From positions 148,794,819 to 148,858,818 of the forward strand of contig CP136064.1 of NCBI GenBank assembly GCA_032622095.1: DNA of 64,000 nucleotides, given 5' to 3'. Below, piece by piece: positions 1 through 12,809 of this stretch. This DNA comes from Siphonodentalium dalli. Lineage: Eukaryota; Mollusca; Scaphopoda; Gadilida; Siphonodentaliidae. The position numbers and the translations under genes are program-made. Each line of letters starts with the position of its first letter. Position 1 is the stretch's first letter. A model generated the notes under the pieces. It did not search any database, had not been told where the DNA came from, and was given only the letters and a program-made list of their open reading frames with translations.

Positions 1-329
1 CAAGTTTTATATAGTTCATGGGTATAAAATAATAAATATGAATCGAAGACCCCTGTCTGGAAATGCCTTTATCAATAAGTATTAATTTTATTTCAAATTT
101 TCTGATATGATATACGTACAATCAATGTGGGAGATTTTACGGCTCGTGTTCATTCAGAGCCTAGCATGCGGGAAAATTCTATCTAAAAATTCCCAAAATA
201 GTACTTAAAAATGTCCAACTTGATTATCACATTATATAAGAAAATAGCTATATAATATCAATATGAATTGATAGAAGCGTAATTATTCTTTATGTTGGCG
301 GGTTTTTTTTACGCTGATTAATCATCAGC

Positions 330-515
330 ATGGTTTTGCCCTACATCAGAGTACTTGCACCATAAATCGGCATACATAAGCCGATCATCTGTATAGTGTT
401 TATCTAAGTTTGCATAATTATGCCCTACATCGGGGTAATTGTACCTATCACCATGAAGGGTGTAATTATGCCAATGTAACACCGCGATTGGCATAATTAT
501 GCCGATGTAGGGCAT
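330..515. repeat. Short degenerate repeats around ATAATTATGCC and CCTACATCG
   Basis: The words ATTATGCC, CCTACATCGG and their complements recur about six times in both orientations, for example ATTATGCCCTACATCGG and its near complement GCCGATGTAGGGC. No clear unit length. Intronic and non-coding. Confidence 0.4.
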
Positions 516-679
516 CCGAATGATTATGTAAAGCTATGCCGATCTGTTGTATGATCACAACGATCATCACGTTGATCTATGTTGTGGAAATTCTTTTTGG
601 CCTTATGCTTTATAAATGTTTACATATCCTTTTCAAATGCAAATATATTTTTTCGATTAGTTAACAATTTATCATTCAG

Positions 680-818
680 TGGGAGAATTTATTTTGAGAA
701 CTACAGAAGATGCTACTATGGATACAATAATGACTGCGCTCCCACACAGCTCTATAGACTACCCACTGTTCCTGCTCCCCAGAAGATAGAAAATGCTCTT
801 ATCTGCTCAATTCAAAGT
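680..818 (+). CDS. DCAF17: DCAF17 ortholog, first exon in the window (N-terminal part)
   Basis: The exon follows the acceptor ATCATTCAG and ends at AGT before the donor GTATGT. It starts with the last base of a codon and then encodes GRIYFENYRRC, followed by a Tyr/Asn-rich linker and APQKIENALICSIQS. Human DCAF17, from memory, has the nearly identical GRIYFDNYRRC and a KIEDAL block at the same place, so this is the strongest anchor for the gene identity. The exon ends in phase 0, which fits the next exon starting with GAT. The open frame extends upstream into the intron, but the acceptor and the protein similarity both begin at the GRIYF block. The true start codon lies left of the window. 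Confidence 0.88.
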
Positions 819-984
819 GTATGTATTAACCGTTTTATTACTATATTGATTCTCCGATTCAATTGTTATTCCCTGCAAGCAGTTTGTGTGGGATATAGAA
901 TTTAGTTCCGTACATCTGACCATCCATGACAGTTTTGAAGCTCTTTATCTAAGTCGTCCAAGGACCAGCCTAGAAGTTTCAAAT

Positions 985-1055
985 TGGGAGAAGTCACTTC
1001 TCCCTGTTTGGTCATTAGGGAGAAGTGGACTGTAATCAGGGAGAAGAAACAATGG
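985..1055. repeat. Copy of a GGGAGAAGTNACTTCTCCC palindromic repeat
   Basis: The palindrome GGGAGAAGTCACTTCTCCCT is followed by two further GGGAGAAG words. The same arrangement recurs at 37180-37245 inside a different intron, so this is a dispersed element end rather than chance. Confidence 0.55.
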
Positions 1056-1063
1056 CATTAATA

Positions 1064-1235
1064 GTCTGGTCAATAAAAGGTCGACCTAGAATAAATTTGG
1101 ACCAAGTTGGTTTGTATACCATTTTGAAGAGAAATATATCCTCTTGTGTAGTCTGGTCAATAAAAGGTTCGACCTAGAATCAATTTTGACTAAGTTGGTT
1201 TGTATACCATTTTGAAGAGGAATATATCCTCTATA
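1064..1235 (+). repeat. Tandem duplication of an 87-bp unit
   Basis: Two copies begin GTCTGGTCAATAAAAGGT at 1064 and 1151 and run to the word ATATATCCTCT. A diverged inverted copy is at 27680-27740 and a weaker one near 6760-6810, so the unit is a dispersed repeat that has been duplicated here. Confidence 0.65.
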
Positions 1236-1339
1236 ACATATACAAAATCTGCTATTATAATTAGAAAATCTTGACATATGTATACATAGGTATACATTTT
1301 TGTGAAGCTAAGACATCACGCCACATGTTTGTGCCAAAA

Positions 1340-1815
1340 TTGGAAATCCCCATCCAAAATGCATGACTCTTTGCATGACTAAATCCTTTGGCACGGGCTA
1401 CAGGGCGTATCTTTGGTCCGATCATTATGAAATTTGTCATGGTTGTTAACATTGACATTTAGATTGGAAACAAGTCATTTTGGTGTCATTCGGCAAAAAA
1501 ATATGGCCACCAGCGGCCATCTTGGATTTCAAATTAAATCCATTTGCACGGGCTATGGCCGAACTGTTCGCCTGATCATCATGAAATTTGTATGGATGTT
1601 AATATTGACATGTAGATGAGAACGAGTCATTTTGCAGTCATTTGGCCACAAAACATGGCTGCTGGCAGCCATCTTGGATTTTACTCATTGCATGACTAAA
1701 TCCTTTGGCACAGGCTACAAGTCGTAGTTTTGGTCCGATCATTATGAAATTTTTCATGGCTGTTAACATTGACATGTAGATGGGAATGAGTCATTTTGGG
1801 GTCATTCGGCCTTAA
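1340..1815 (+). repeat. ~160-bp tandem family (block 1)
   Basis: Diverged units contain, in order, TTTGGCACGGGCTACAGG, CCGATCATTATGAAATTTG, AACATTGACATGTAGATGG, TCATTTTGGGGTCATTCGG, then a CATGGC, CCATCTTGGATT block and TTTGCATGACTAAATCC. The same unit makes up 3290-4290 and 27890-29395. Short open frames across it on both strands are by-products of the periodicity and are not genes. Confidence 0.8.
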
Positions 1816-2054
1816 CTATGCGCACAGCACACAATTCAACAAGCGTACATTATTTGAAGCGATCGCGTAACGCTCTACATTGTTGCTCGGTTCGCAGGAT
1901 TGTAGAAAGACACTCTTCTGGATTAAAATTATTCTTGTATACATATTCAGTGTTTTGGCATATGCAAGGAATGCGCAATCACTTATATGAGTCAATTTGT
2001 TCGCGCATGCGCATAGGATACAATGATAAATGTATGGGGTTTTTGCGTAACATT

Positions 2055-2680
2055 TGATATATGGTATTGACTGCATAGAAAACGCAGTTTCTTAGCACGG
2101 AATTACGACGCTATAAGCTATAATTGCATATGCTTTCAATTCCGGGTAGCTGAATAGAAACCGTTACCAGGGAGTGATCGCGTGGCAAAGTAAACCAATC
2201 TTAAAAATACTCAGTGGTCCATGGGAATATATCTGTAAAGTTTCAGACCAGTGAACCATTTGAACATAACCATCACCATGTGGATGCCAAGGAATGTCTA
2301 AATCGGGGCATAATTATAATACAGTTGAATACACAGGACAATGGTGTCATTTGATCATTTGGGGTAATTGCTTAGCAACCGTTGCTACCCTCAAATAGAA
2401 GTTAGGATCACTCTTCTGGCCCGATATATCTCAAATTTCACACTAGGGTATTGACTGCATCAAAACGCCATTTCCTTGGGCTGATTTACGATGATAATGC
2501 TATAATTGTATTATACTTTCAATATCGGGTAGTTGCCTAGCAACCGTTACCAGGGAGTGACCACACTCCAATGTAACCAGATCTTTAAATAATCAGTGGT
2601 CCATGGGGAACATACCTCTAAAGTTTCAGACATGTGACACCACTTGAACATAAACAACACCATACGCCTAAACACTGCCT
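2055..2680 (+). repeat. Diverged direct duplication, period ~393 bp
   Basis: GTATTGACTGCAT near 2063 and 2455 opens two copies that both continue with an AAAACGC block, a TATAATTG block, GGGTAG, AACCGTTACCAGGGAGTGA, CAGTGGTCCATGGG and AAGTTTCAGAC. I see no coding capacity and no inverted ends. Confidence 0.7.
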
Positions 2681-2744
2681 TCAATAAGTCAAATACCACT
2701 GGGAGCTCAGGGTCAGGTATCGAACGTTGTGGTGAGGCAGGGTT

Positions 2745-4690
2745 CAAAGGGCATGTCTGCTGGCAGCCATCTTGGATTTTACTCTTTGCATGACTAAATT
2801 CTTTGGCACACCCTACAGTTCTCTTCCCTCAGCCGTTCATCACCAAACTTCATATTAATCTTGATATTGAATTTTATTGATCTAGTAGATGGAAGCTATC
2901 AAATGTTTTTGAATTTCATTCGAAAACATAGCCACCAACATTTCAACTTTCCGCATTCCTAATCGCTCCATTGACTGTAACACATGAAATTACTCCCTTT
3001 CCAAGTTAAACTACAGTGTCATTGACACTTTCATTATCCAATATGTTGGTTTTGTCGTGGCATGTCTTGGATTTTCAGCCATTTTGAGAGCTATATCATT
3101 CTCACGGACGTGATTGTATTATTTTCTGTCTGTGGCACTACATTCGCTCCTGTACTCTTAGTTCACACAAACTGGCATCACTGTGTGCTTCCTATGCCAC
3201 AATATATCATATAATGACTGATTTCGAGAACTAATGTAATATAGCCAACTATGTTGGATGCCAAAGCGGACTTTTCATATTTGTGCTGACAAAGACATTG
3301 ACACGTAGATGGGAACGAGTCATTTGGCAAAAAAACATGGCCCCCAGCGGCCATCTTGCATTTCAAAATTCAATCCATTAGCACATGTCGTACCTTTGGC
3401 CAGATCATTATGAAATTTATCAGGGGTGTTGACATTGACATGTAGATGGGAACGAGTCATTTTGGGGTCATTCGGCACAAAAACATGACTGCCAGCAGCC
3501 ATTTTGGATTTAAAAATTTCAATCATTCAGCACGGGCTACATGCTGGAGTGTTCATCTGATCATGAAATTTGTCGTAGAAGTTAATATAGACATGTAGAT
3601 GTGAACGAGTCATTTTGGTGTCATTCTACCATAAAACATGGCCACCGGCAGCCATCTTGGATTTTACTCTTTGCATGACTAAATCCTTTGGCACGGGCTA
3701 TATGTCGTACCTTTGGCTAGATCATCATGAAATTTGTCATGGATGTTAACATTGATATATAGATGGGAACGAGACAATTTTGGGGTCATTCAGCCATAAA
3801 ACATGCCAATGGAAGCCATCTCGGATTTTACTATTTGCATGACTGAATCCTTTGGCATGGGCTAAAAGTCGTAGCTTTGGTCGGATCATCATGAAATTTG
3901 TCATGGCTGTCGACATTGACATGTAGATGGGAACAAGTCATTTTGGCGTCATTCGGCAAAAAAACATGGCTGCCAGTGGCTATCTTGGATTTCAATATTC
4001 CAATCCAATGGGCTACAGACTGGAGTTTTTGTCTGATCATTATGAAATTTGTCGTGGATGTTAATATTGACATGCAGATCGGAATGTTTCTTTTTGGGGT
4101 CATTCGGCCATAAAACATGGCTCTTTTCATGACTAAATCCTTTGGCTTGGGCTACAGGTCGTACCTTTGATTGGATCATCATGAAATTTGTCATGGCTGT
4201 TAACATTGACATGTACATGTAGATGGGAACGAGTCATTTAGGGGTCATTCGGCCATAAAACATGTCCACTGGCAGCCATCGTGGCACACCCTATAGTCCA
4301 CTTCCCTCATCCGATCATCACCAATCTTCATATTAATCTTGATATTGATCTACTAGATTGAAGCTTGTCAAATTCTTTTAATTTCATTGGAAAACATAGC
4401 CGCCAGCAACCATCTTGGATTTTACTTTATATATATCTCTTCATGTTGATAATCTATTATTACTTAGACCTTTCAACTTTCTTCATTCTTAATTGCTCCA
4501 TTCACTGAAACACATGAAATTTTTCCCTTTCCAAATTGAGCTACAGTGTCATTGACACTTTCATGGGAGAAATGGTTTGATAATTTACAGGCATTTTCAG
4601 GATCACTTCTAGATGGAAGATTTGAATGGTATTCAATCAAAAACATGGCCGCCTGCAGCAATGTTTGAGTTCACACTTTGCATCACTAAA
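2745..4690 (+). repeat. ~160-bp tandem family (block 2) with its flanking unique part
   Basis: About seven diverged units lie between 3290 and 4290. Both sides carry a second conserved part that includes TCATATTAATCTTGATATTG and GAGCTACAGTGTCATTGACA; this appears at 2845-3050, 4320-4565 and again at 6120-6180. The sequence at 3040-3180 recurs at 27390-27530, upstream of the other large array, so the whole is a composite dispersed element, not a local satellite. Confidence 0.75.
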
Positions 4691-4695
4691 TACCT

Positions 4696-5992
4696 GCGGT
4701 CAGATGCTCGTAGCCCGTTTATATATAACCATGGGTATATGGCAGATATAACCGTACAAAAAAAAACGCCGTTCTTTTGACCGTATATTTATCCATGGTG
4801 TGTGTGCCTGTGGTTGTCTGTAACCTGGTGCCCGGTGTTATTGCTTTGAAAGGTAATCATGTTCGACTGGTGTTGTTAGATTGGTAATGAGATTAGCGGT
4901 TTCTATGCCTTGTCTGGTCATATTTACTGTTTGAACTTTATCTGAAATAGACGCACTTTTTATATTAGAATTTGCGCAACAGGAGCGCAGGGAAATCGCA
5001 CGTCGAGTTGATTTAAGGCTTTTTAGAAAAAGTATTTATATGATATAGAGAGGCCAACAGAACGATACCATAGATATACTATATGCGATTGCATCCAATT
5101 TGGATTTATTGGGATGTCTTTAGTGTACTTTTGAGGTTATGAGAGCTCATTTCCCCCTGATTTCTGCTCCATATGTGGTCTTCTCCTTTAAAATTTCTAT
5201 ATGATTTCAAACAGGGGTGGCAGCAGGATATCCCTGATGCAGGGGCTATACGATTCCCCGACAGGGTGGTTGTAGCACCCTGAGTCCTCCCCGGGTGCCA
5301 CCCAACATAATTTAGTATCGATGATTTCTCGTCTTCAATTTCTTGAATGCAAGACCGCGCTCTTAGCATGGGGTGCTAAGCAGGGACGTGTCGACAGGGA
5401 TGGTTATGTAGGGTCTTACCCCCCAAAACTGTAGTCAAACATAATGCAACATTAATTGGAAAATTCACACCAGAATTAGGTTGAAATTGTTCTCGTAGTT
5501 TGATTTTCCAACAATTTCTTAGTGACGAATTTGTTGTTTTTAGATCAACATTTGCATATTTCCCTTTCATTTGCAAAATTATGGACTGAAATGGCCATCA
5601 GTTGGCAAATTGAATTACGCAAGTAACGAAAAACCCTCTAGCCAAGTCCCGAGTGCCAAATATCCCAGACTAAACCATGGGTGCCCTCGCAACTTAGTTT
5701 CTACTTTCGGCATAGGCCTATTTGTTTTCTATCCGAGAATACACTGCACCGGTGGCAATATATTGACCATACTCTGGATGAAAACGCTTCTGTGGCGATC
5801 ACACGATAACGTCGTGCGAAAGTAAGACGATAATGTGTTGTAGAAATGAGACGGAAGACCGATTGTCAAAAAATGCAACATCAAAATACACAGGGCAAGG
5901 CTTATCGATCCAAACAGTGGAGTGTGTTTTCGTTGTGTATTTCTCGCATATACCCATGGTTATATATAAACGGGCTACGAGCATCTGACCGC
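4696..5992. mobile_element. 1.3-kb element with 46-bp terminal inverted repeats, non-autonomous
   Basis: The left end 4696-4741 and the right end 5947-5992 are near-perfect inverted copies. Both read GCGGTCAGATGCTCGTAGCC, then a TTTATATATAACCATGG block, from outside in. The interior has no transposase-like frame. It interrupts an array of the ~160-bp family. I cannot identify a clear target duplication (flanks TACCT and TGTAC), so the superfamily is undetermined. Confidence 0.8.
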
Positions 5993-6634
5993 TGTACTTT
6001 GGGTTGCCATACAGCCAACATTTTCATTCAATTGATTCCAAACTTCATTTGGCTCTTCAGGTTGACCTCTGGTATTATTTAATCAATTATCATAAAAACT
6101 GTCCACATTTCTTATCACTCCATTGAGTGTTTGTTGACTTTATACCCTCTCCAAGTTGAGCTACAGTGTCAATGACAAATTCATTTGATTTTATTTGCTC
6201 TGTTTTGACTTGTAGTGACTCTTGTAATGACCATGTGGTTCAATCGTGAAAGTGCAGTCAAATCCTTCGAACAAACATCTGTTTAATTTTCTAGAAAGCC
6301 GCGATGTGTGGGAAATTCCCATTTATAATAGTGGTGTCATTCTAATCTGGAAGTTTTTATTTACCAATATAAACCCCAGATGTTCGATACCGTATTCCAA
6401 TTTTCGAAATTGCATGAAATGGCATATTTCCAAATTGTTTGTTATATTTTGAAGAAATAATGTTCTTAATAGTTGATCAATCAGTCACACAAACATGATT
6501 TAGCTAATAGATAATTTAAATATACAGATGGAAACGCAAAATATCTTATTATTATATCGGCGATCAAGAGTGTGAAATATTCAAATTTGTTCGAGAGTGT
6601 TTTGGTTCGAAATATGATTCAATAAAAAACCCAG
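5993..6634. other. Intronic sequence, mostly unassigned
   Basis: 6120-6180 is a third copy of the GAGCTACAGTGTCA part of the array-associated repeat. The remainder has no coding frame, hairpin or end structure that I recognise. Confidence 0.5.
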
Positions 6635-6650
6635 TATTCGCAGGGGCCTA
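6560..6650. mobile_element. Relic right end of the hAT-type element seen at 45965-47050
   Basis: TATTCGCAGGGGCCTA at 6635-6650 equals the right terminal repeat of the element at 45965-47050, and the preceding bases carry TTCGAAAT-type words as that element does. I find no matching left end nearby. Confidence 0.55.
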
Positions 6651-7677
6651 CATTATTGTGATTTGAGTCTAATGAAAAACTGGTAATTATGTGTGCATCG
6701 CTCTTGGCAACAATGTTAAATCGAAGAAGTTCCAACTTGTATTCCACTTGTGGTATTAATCTGGTCGATAAACTAAAATTTTAGGTCAACCTAGAAAATA
6801 TTTGAGCATTTTTGTAATCCATGATGGCAGTTGACATCTAAAAATTCAGAATTTCTGTAGTAGGTGCACCAATCGATACCAAATTAGTAATAAAATAAGA
6901 TACACTGCTTAGTCATAAACCATGTCAGTAGAACGTCTGTTCCAAAATGTCTGTCAAAATAGACTAAATTGATTGAAATTTACAATTTGTCGAAAATTAA
7001 ATAGTGAGTCCTATAAGAGTGAACAATCTACCGAATTGTGCTTGGACGAAAGATTTCAGAGTATAAGGGAAACTTTTGATTTGATACGAGATGTATGAAT
7101 TCTCTCTATTAAATGTGTCTCGTAAGAGAGCAAGCGGAATCAGGGTCTTGTACAATGGATAAATCTGGACTTTTTGGGCAACCATAAACAGAAAAATAAT
7201 GCAGGTTTATCTGTACTGTTTATCTTGAATTGTGTGATATATGTGTAATTAACAGTTAAATGTGATTTAATAGGAATTTATTGATTCTGTGACTTTTTCT
7301 AGAAGCAGAATTTACAACATCAAATCTGTCAAAATTCACTACAATAGAACAGTATAGGATATATCCATAGAGTACTGAGCAAAATATGTAGATCCTATTG
7401 TCCTTATTTTAAAATAGTAGTCATAGTTGCCTCCGATCAAGTGATGAAACACGAATATTCGCTTTCATCACAATAATGCATGGTGGTACTAGTATACTAT
7501 GAACACAATTTATCAAAATACAAAGGAGTACCATAGACTATCATCAATCAATTCTAAACCTAACCAAAATTGCTTACATACTCTGTGGCAGAGACTGTCT
7601 ATACATATACCTGGAAATAAAATTTTCTTATATTCACTAAGGCCACATCACTGTGTTTACCCATTCTCCCTACATAT
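6651..7677. other. Intronic sequence with nothing recognised
   Basis: There is a weak copy of the 1064-1235 unit near 6760-6810. Otherwise it is AT-rich, with only short open frames that have no start context or similarity to known domains. Confidence 0.5.
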
Positions 7678-10600
7678 AGTCGGTCTCACAACTGGGCTCA
7701 TTAGGGAATATCCAACCACTTTCTGTTTGATACTTATTCTCGAGTACTTTTCGATGAGGAATTCAGTAGTGCCGACCGATTTTTGATAAAAGGGGCCCAA
7801 ATTCCATTTTTAAGGGCCTGAACCCCAATTTTGGGTTCAACACTTTTATCTCAAAGTTGAGCCCCCAATTAGAATTGTATTGACCTATATGCATCAGTGC
7901 CACATACAGGTATCATTTCTGTACCATTATCAGACGGGATTGACCTTCAAAGAGCTCTTGACCCTGAAAATCCAAAATGGCCGACTTCAAATTTGCAAAA
8001 ATTTAGCAAAGTCAAGAATAATTAAAAATTGTGCTACCTATAGAATTTTTTCATCTTTAAAGGATCAGCACCTTTGTGCTTCCACTCATGAGTGCTTAGC
8101 AAGGGTTTTGGATGGAATATATTGGTCGTAGAATGAAAAACAGATATTTGCATATTAACAAAGATGTTGAGGAAATCATCAATTATAGAGCATTTGATCA
8201 GTAACCTAAAACTCCTGCAATAAGGTTACCTAGTGATATAATTTGAATGAATACATGTAATTGTGAGTAGTTCATCCTTTGCTATCAAGATTTCATGGCC
8301 TTTGTGTGAGATGGCTGCCAATATGGTCATAAATGGGATGACATATATCACATTATCATTATATAAAATGAGTTCAATGTGTTTTTTTCTTTAAATTTAT
8401 GGGAGAAAAGAATGTATTTATGGTATTCTAATGTTGAACTGAATTATACTCAGCCCACAAGTAGGTTTGTAAATCTTGAGTTACTACAATTTGATAAATC
8501 AGTGTGATTTAATTGGTAGTCGAGCAGATTGTGTCTTTAACAGTCCCACAGCAATTTTGATTGGCCACATGCCATCACCGCCATTTTCAATAAAGGTTCT
8601 ACTATTTTCCTAACATATGTACATTATTTTAGGACAAATAATGGCTGGCCCGGCATGATCGCCTATACCTATATTCTGATTGAGTGTTTTTTTATGAATT
8701 TGAACATATATGTATATGTACACATAGATGTATATTTGGCCTAAATTGTTTCTGGTTCAAATTTGGGAGTTTGGGAGAAAACAAGTCATAAGAAAGAATG
8801 TTCAAAACTAATAAATGTATGTCTATTGGTTATTGGTGTGATGTCCAGTAATACAGATTGAAAATAATCCTTCAGATTATTGTATAAGGGCTTTATAGTC
8901 CAGTCAAATCTACACATTAAAAATATAGGGCTTCCATACATACAGAATATTTTCCAACTTGACAATCGTTCCTTGTGTTCAACTGAGTGAGTTCATGTGA
9001 GGTTCCTGGAAACTTATTTGGCAAGCTTGATTCTAAAGTGTCTAGCTTTATGGGCTTGAAATTCAGAATGCAATCCTGTTGTATTGTGAGTTCAGAGTGA
9101 GTTAGAAGAAAAATACAAGCATCAGTTGATATGCAGATATTAATTCATACCAGACAAATCTACATGCTACAGGTAGCCATGCTATGTAATACTGTCTCAT
9201 ATTTCAACTTATCAAGTGAAAATTATCACATTACCATTAACTATTTAATGCTGTTAAATTTGATAAAGTAGAGCCCATTTGAAACTGGTTTGCTGACCCA
9301 GAAAAACTTCATTTTATGATACCAGACTGGCCATGAGAAAAAACACATACAAGACATGGAAGTCAGTGACTAATCACAAATAGTCATACACCATATTTTG
9401 TCAGATGTTTTTGTAGATCTGTGGCTGTTGTATGCAATATAGATCTCCATTATATTTGCTCAATTTTATTTTTCATTTTGTCCCTTTAAATTGACTTTTA
9501 TTTTTTGAAGTACTGTAAACGGTTTGGTTTGATGTTACAGGCACAGGAGATATATATATATACTAGAAGGAGACCCGACTTCGTCCGGGCTTTGACCTTG
9601 AATTGACCATTTTGAAGGTCAAGGTCAGGTGGGGTCAAACACCAACACCCCAAAAATGGTGGAAATCGGCCCAGCGGATACCTGGAAATCGGCCCAGCGG
9701 ATACCGAGATACCCTATGCATCAAATTTCGTTCGTAAAAATCCGGCAGTTTAACCCGATTTGATTTCCACTCAAGTATATAAACGCGCCTCATATACACA
9801 CGCTCATTAATTATCAAGTTTCAACGTAAAGATAAATTACCATCGGTGCCCGAGATATCGCCAAGACGTCTGAAACAGTCAAATGCATCGGCCGGTTATT
9901 AAAGCGTAACATGATCTAACGTTATGACCTCTAACGACGTCATAGAAGTTACACATTGTTTTTATCCTGATGGAAGATAGTACCACTTCTTCTTGATAAT
10001 TGAGGCAGATAACTAAAACGGATACATACGCATTATATATCGTTGGAAAGAAGAAACACGAAAGATTCTCACAGTGTCATTATTATGACTGGCATTTTAT
10101 TATTCGCGCTGTTTCGAATCGATTTGTAAGCACCGAACTCAAATGAAAGTCCCGTAACACAGCTTAAAAACAGATTTGACCTCGGCACGTGAAAAGTTGA
10201 CCTCGGATCTGAAAATCAATAGGCCTATGTCACCCCCCGGCCGAAAATACCCCCACATACCAAATTTCATCGAAATCGGGTCGGCCGTTTCGAGTTCATC
10301 GATTACACACAAACAAACAAACAAACAAACAAACAGATCTTCCAAAATATATAATAGATATATACTTTACATATAAAATATTGTGTACCATGCAAGTACA
10401 TGTATCAGTTGCTTTAGTTGTGTGATGTACATGTACATGCAGTAACTATATTCTAGTGAAATTTATGGTGTGCACTCTGTAGTCTTTCAAAAACAAGCTA
10501 TGGCCATGCCTACATATACATGTAGACTGATTCTAACACTATGATTGTCAGGTTATAATCTATGTTTGAGGAAACTTACGATGTATTTTTCATTTGTGTT

Positions 10601-12809
10601 GCATTTGTCAATATTAATGGGTCCCAGGAACCCAGATGTTACTAGTGCAGAGCCCATTTAATTTTCATGAGATGGTGGACTGCATGTCCATACTCCTAAC
10701 TAAACATGACTCTTATCAGACCAAGACAGTATTGTGTAGGTTTTCAACAACCGTACTAGAATTATTGTTAAAAAAGACTCAGCCATTATTTTCCACTGCC
10801 CTATATGTCACAATATATTCATATGGCAGTATTCATCCGAAGTTGAGTGATGATGCTAATAAATTTGCTATGATACTCTGGTAGAGCAAAGTGATCTGAA
10901 CAAATCGAGAATAAGCCACTACATGTAGAAACCATTAAAAAACATGTATATTTTAATAATGGCCGCTGGTTGTTACAATGTGGCCATAATTGAGATGACT
11001 ATTCCTGTTGTTTACCAAACATCAACGTACACATTACTAAATTATTTTGAAATATATATTTCTTGAATGTTTCATACAGACTCTGGCTTTTGCACAAATC
11101 GCTCGGATTAGCCAAACAATGAAAAAATTACCAACTTTAGGTAAAACAATGGTACTCTTTCTTAACACAATCGCTTTGACCTACAAACATCATAGCAATC
11201 CAGCATTACCCATCAGTGTGATATAAAATTAGCAGGACCACTTTAATAACCTGGGGTGGTATTGAAAATGAAAATATCTATAAAATGTTAAGTTATGAGG
11301 GCTTTTAGCTATTATGAAGAATTATGTTATAGTGAAATTATAGACCCTCGTCTTCTTCAACCTGCAAGTGCTGCAACTATCATGGCCAATCAAAATTAAT
11401 GTGGGACTGACAAAGGCTCATTCTACTATTGAATGAATAGTGATGATTCCATAATTTCCTAAATCTTTTTGTGAGATGAGTTGTCATAGCCATTTTGGAA
11501 GAATTGATTACTTCTGAAATATATACTGGGATATATGGTCATCTTTCGTCTGATTACAACATGTTTTTACTATGCACAGATAAAATACCCATTTTAAGAT
11601 CGCAACTTGTGGTTGCTGCATGAAGCAAACAGCTGGTCATTCCATTTAGCAAAAGTGTTTAGAATGTTCCATGGCTTGGTTACTTAAATCAGATCAGCTG
11701 CTAAATGTTGTCAACAAATTTTGAATACCATGTTCAATCTGTACATTTCAGTTGATATAGAGCACAATCATTACCTGATTTTTGATAAAGCACACCAATT
11801 TCCAAGGAATGTTCAAAGTCTGGAAGGGCATATGTTGTGCGTCGGGGTCAACACATGCTCACCAGCGATTTCCAGCTAATCCCATTGTGCATGGTCAATT
11901 GTGCTCTAAGTTGGTCAGAGCACGTGGATAGTTCTTTACTAGAATAGATCTCGTCTTCGACTCAATTGATTCTGGTAAAGAACTATGTTCTATAACCCTT
12001 ACTTATTAAAATAAATTTCAAACTAAAATGCAATTCAACATTAGAACCATAAAAGACATACTGTTCTCATGTTAGCTATAGTTTAAATGAAATGCCACAT
12101 TGCACTCATTTACAATGATAAAAATGTGACATGTCATCCAATCTATAGCCATTTTGGCAGCCATCTAATATCAAAGGCCGTGAAATCAATATAAAAAGGA
12201 TGAACTACTCATAAATACAAGTATTTATTCATATCATATCATTAGCTACCCTTGTTTTCAGCAGTGTTTGCACTACTAATCAATTACCATAAAATTTATG
12301 ATTTTGTCAAAATCTTGGTTATTGAGAAAATGTCAGTTTTTTATTCTACGGCCAATACATTCCATCCAAAACCTTGTTGAGCACTCATGAGTGGAAGCAC
12401 AATGTACTGATACTTTAAAGATGAAAAAAAATTATATATGTTGCACTATTTTAATTATTCTTGACTTTGCTAAATTTTGCTAATTTTGAAGTCGGCCATT
12501 TTGGATTTTCAGGGTCAAGAGCTCCTTGAAGGTCAATCCCATCTTATAATGCTATAGAAAATATCATAAATGATACCTCTATGTGGCATTAATGCATATA
12601 GGTCATTAAAATTCTAATTGTGGGCTCAACTTTGAGAAAAAAGGGCTGAAACCCAAAATTGGGGTTCAGGCCATTAAAAATGGAATTTGGGCCCCTTTTA
12701 TCAAAAATCGGTCGGCACCACTGACTTCCTCATCGAAAAGTACTCTAGAATCAGTATCAAACAGAAAGTGGTTGGATATTCCCTAAAGAGCCCAGTTGTG
12801 AGACCGACT
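7678..12809. mobile_element. 5.1-kb decayed palindrome (long inverted repeat) with a 2.8-kb loop
   Basis: The left arm 7678-8595 and right arm 11385-12809 are inverted copies over several hundred bases. Matching landmarks, left versus right, are: AGTCGGTCTCACAACTGGGC at 7678 and its complement ending at 12809; AAAATCGG or AAAAGGGGCCCAAATTCC near 7785 and 12690; CACTCATGAGTG near 8085 and 12390; TTTTGATTGGCCA near 8555 and 11385. The right arm carries about 500 bp (roughly 11480-12000) with no partner on the left. Neither arm nor loop has a transposase. It may be a giant foldback element or an inverted segmental duplication; substitutions and indels suggest it is old. Confidence 0.75.
9555..10375. 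mobile_element. 0.8-kb non-autonomous element in the palindrome loop, (ACAA)n tail
   Basis: The block starts after a TA run with CTAGAAGGAGACCCG and a short CCCGACTTCGTCCGGG hairpin. It has a 22-bp tandem duplication (GGAAATCGGCCCAGCGGATA at 9661 and 9685) and ends with CGGGTCGGCCGTTTCGAG, a run of ACAAACAA units at 10310-10335 and another TA-rich stretch. Its base composition is more GC-rich than its surroundings. The layout recalls non-autonomous Helitrons or RTE-dependent SINEs; I cannot decide between them. A TGAAATTTGGTATG core is present on the minus strand at about 10255-10270. Confidence 0.55.

Noticed and set aside
4473-4661. Small frames around the 2745-4690 array as possible peptides
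   Set aside because: They are not conserved between the two repeat copies and have no signal or domain.
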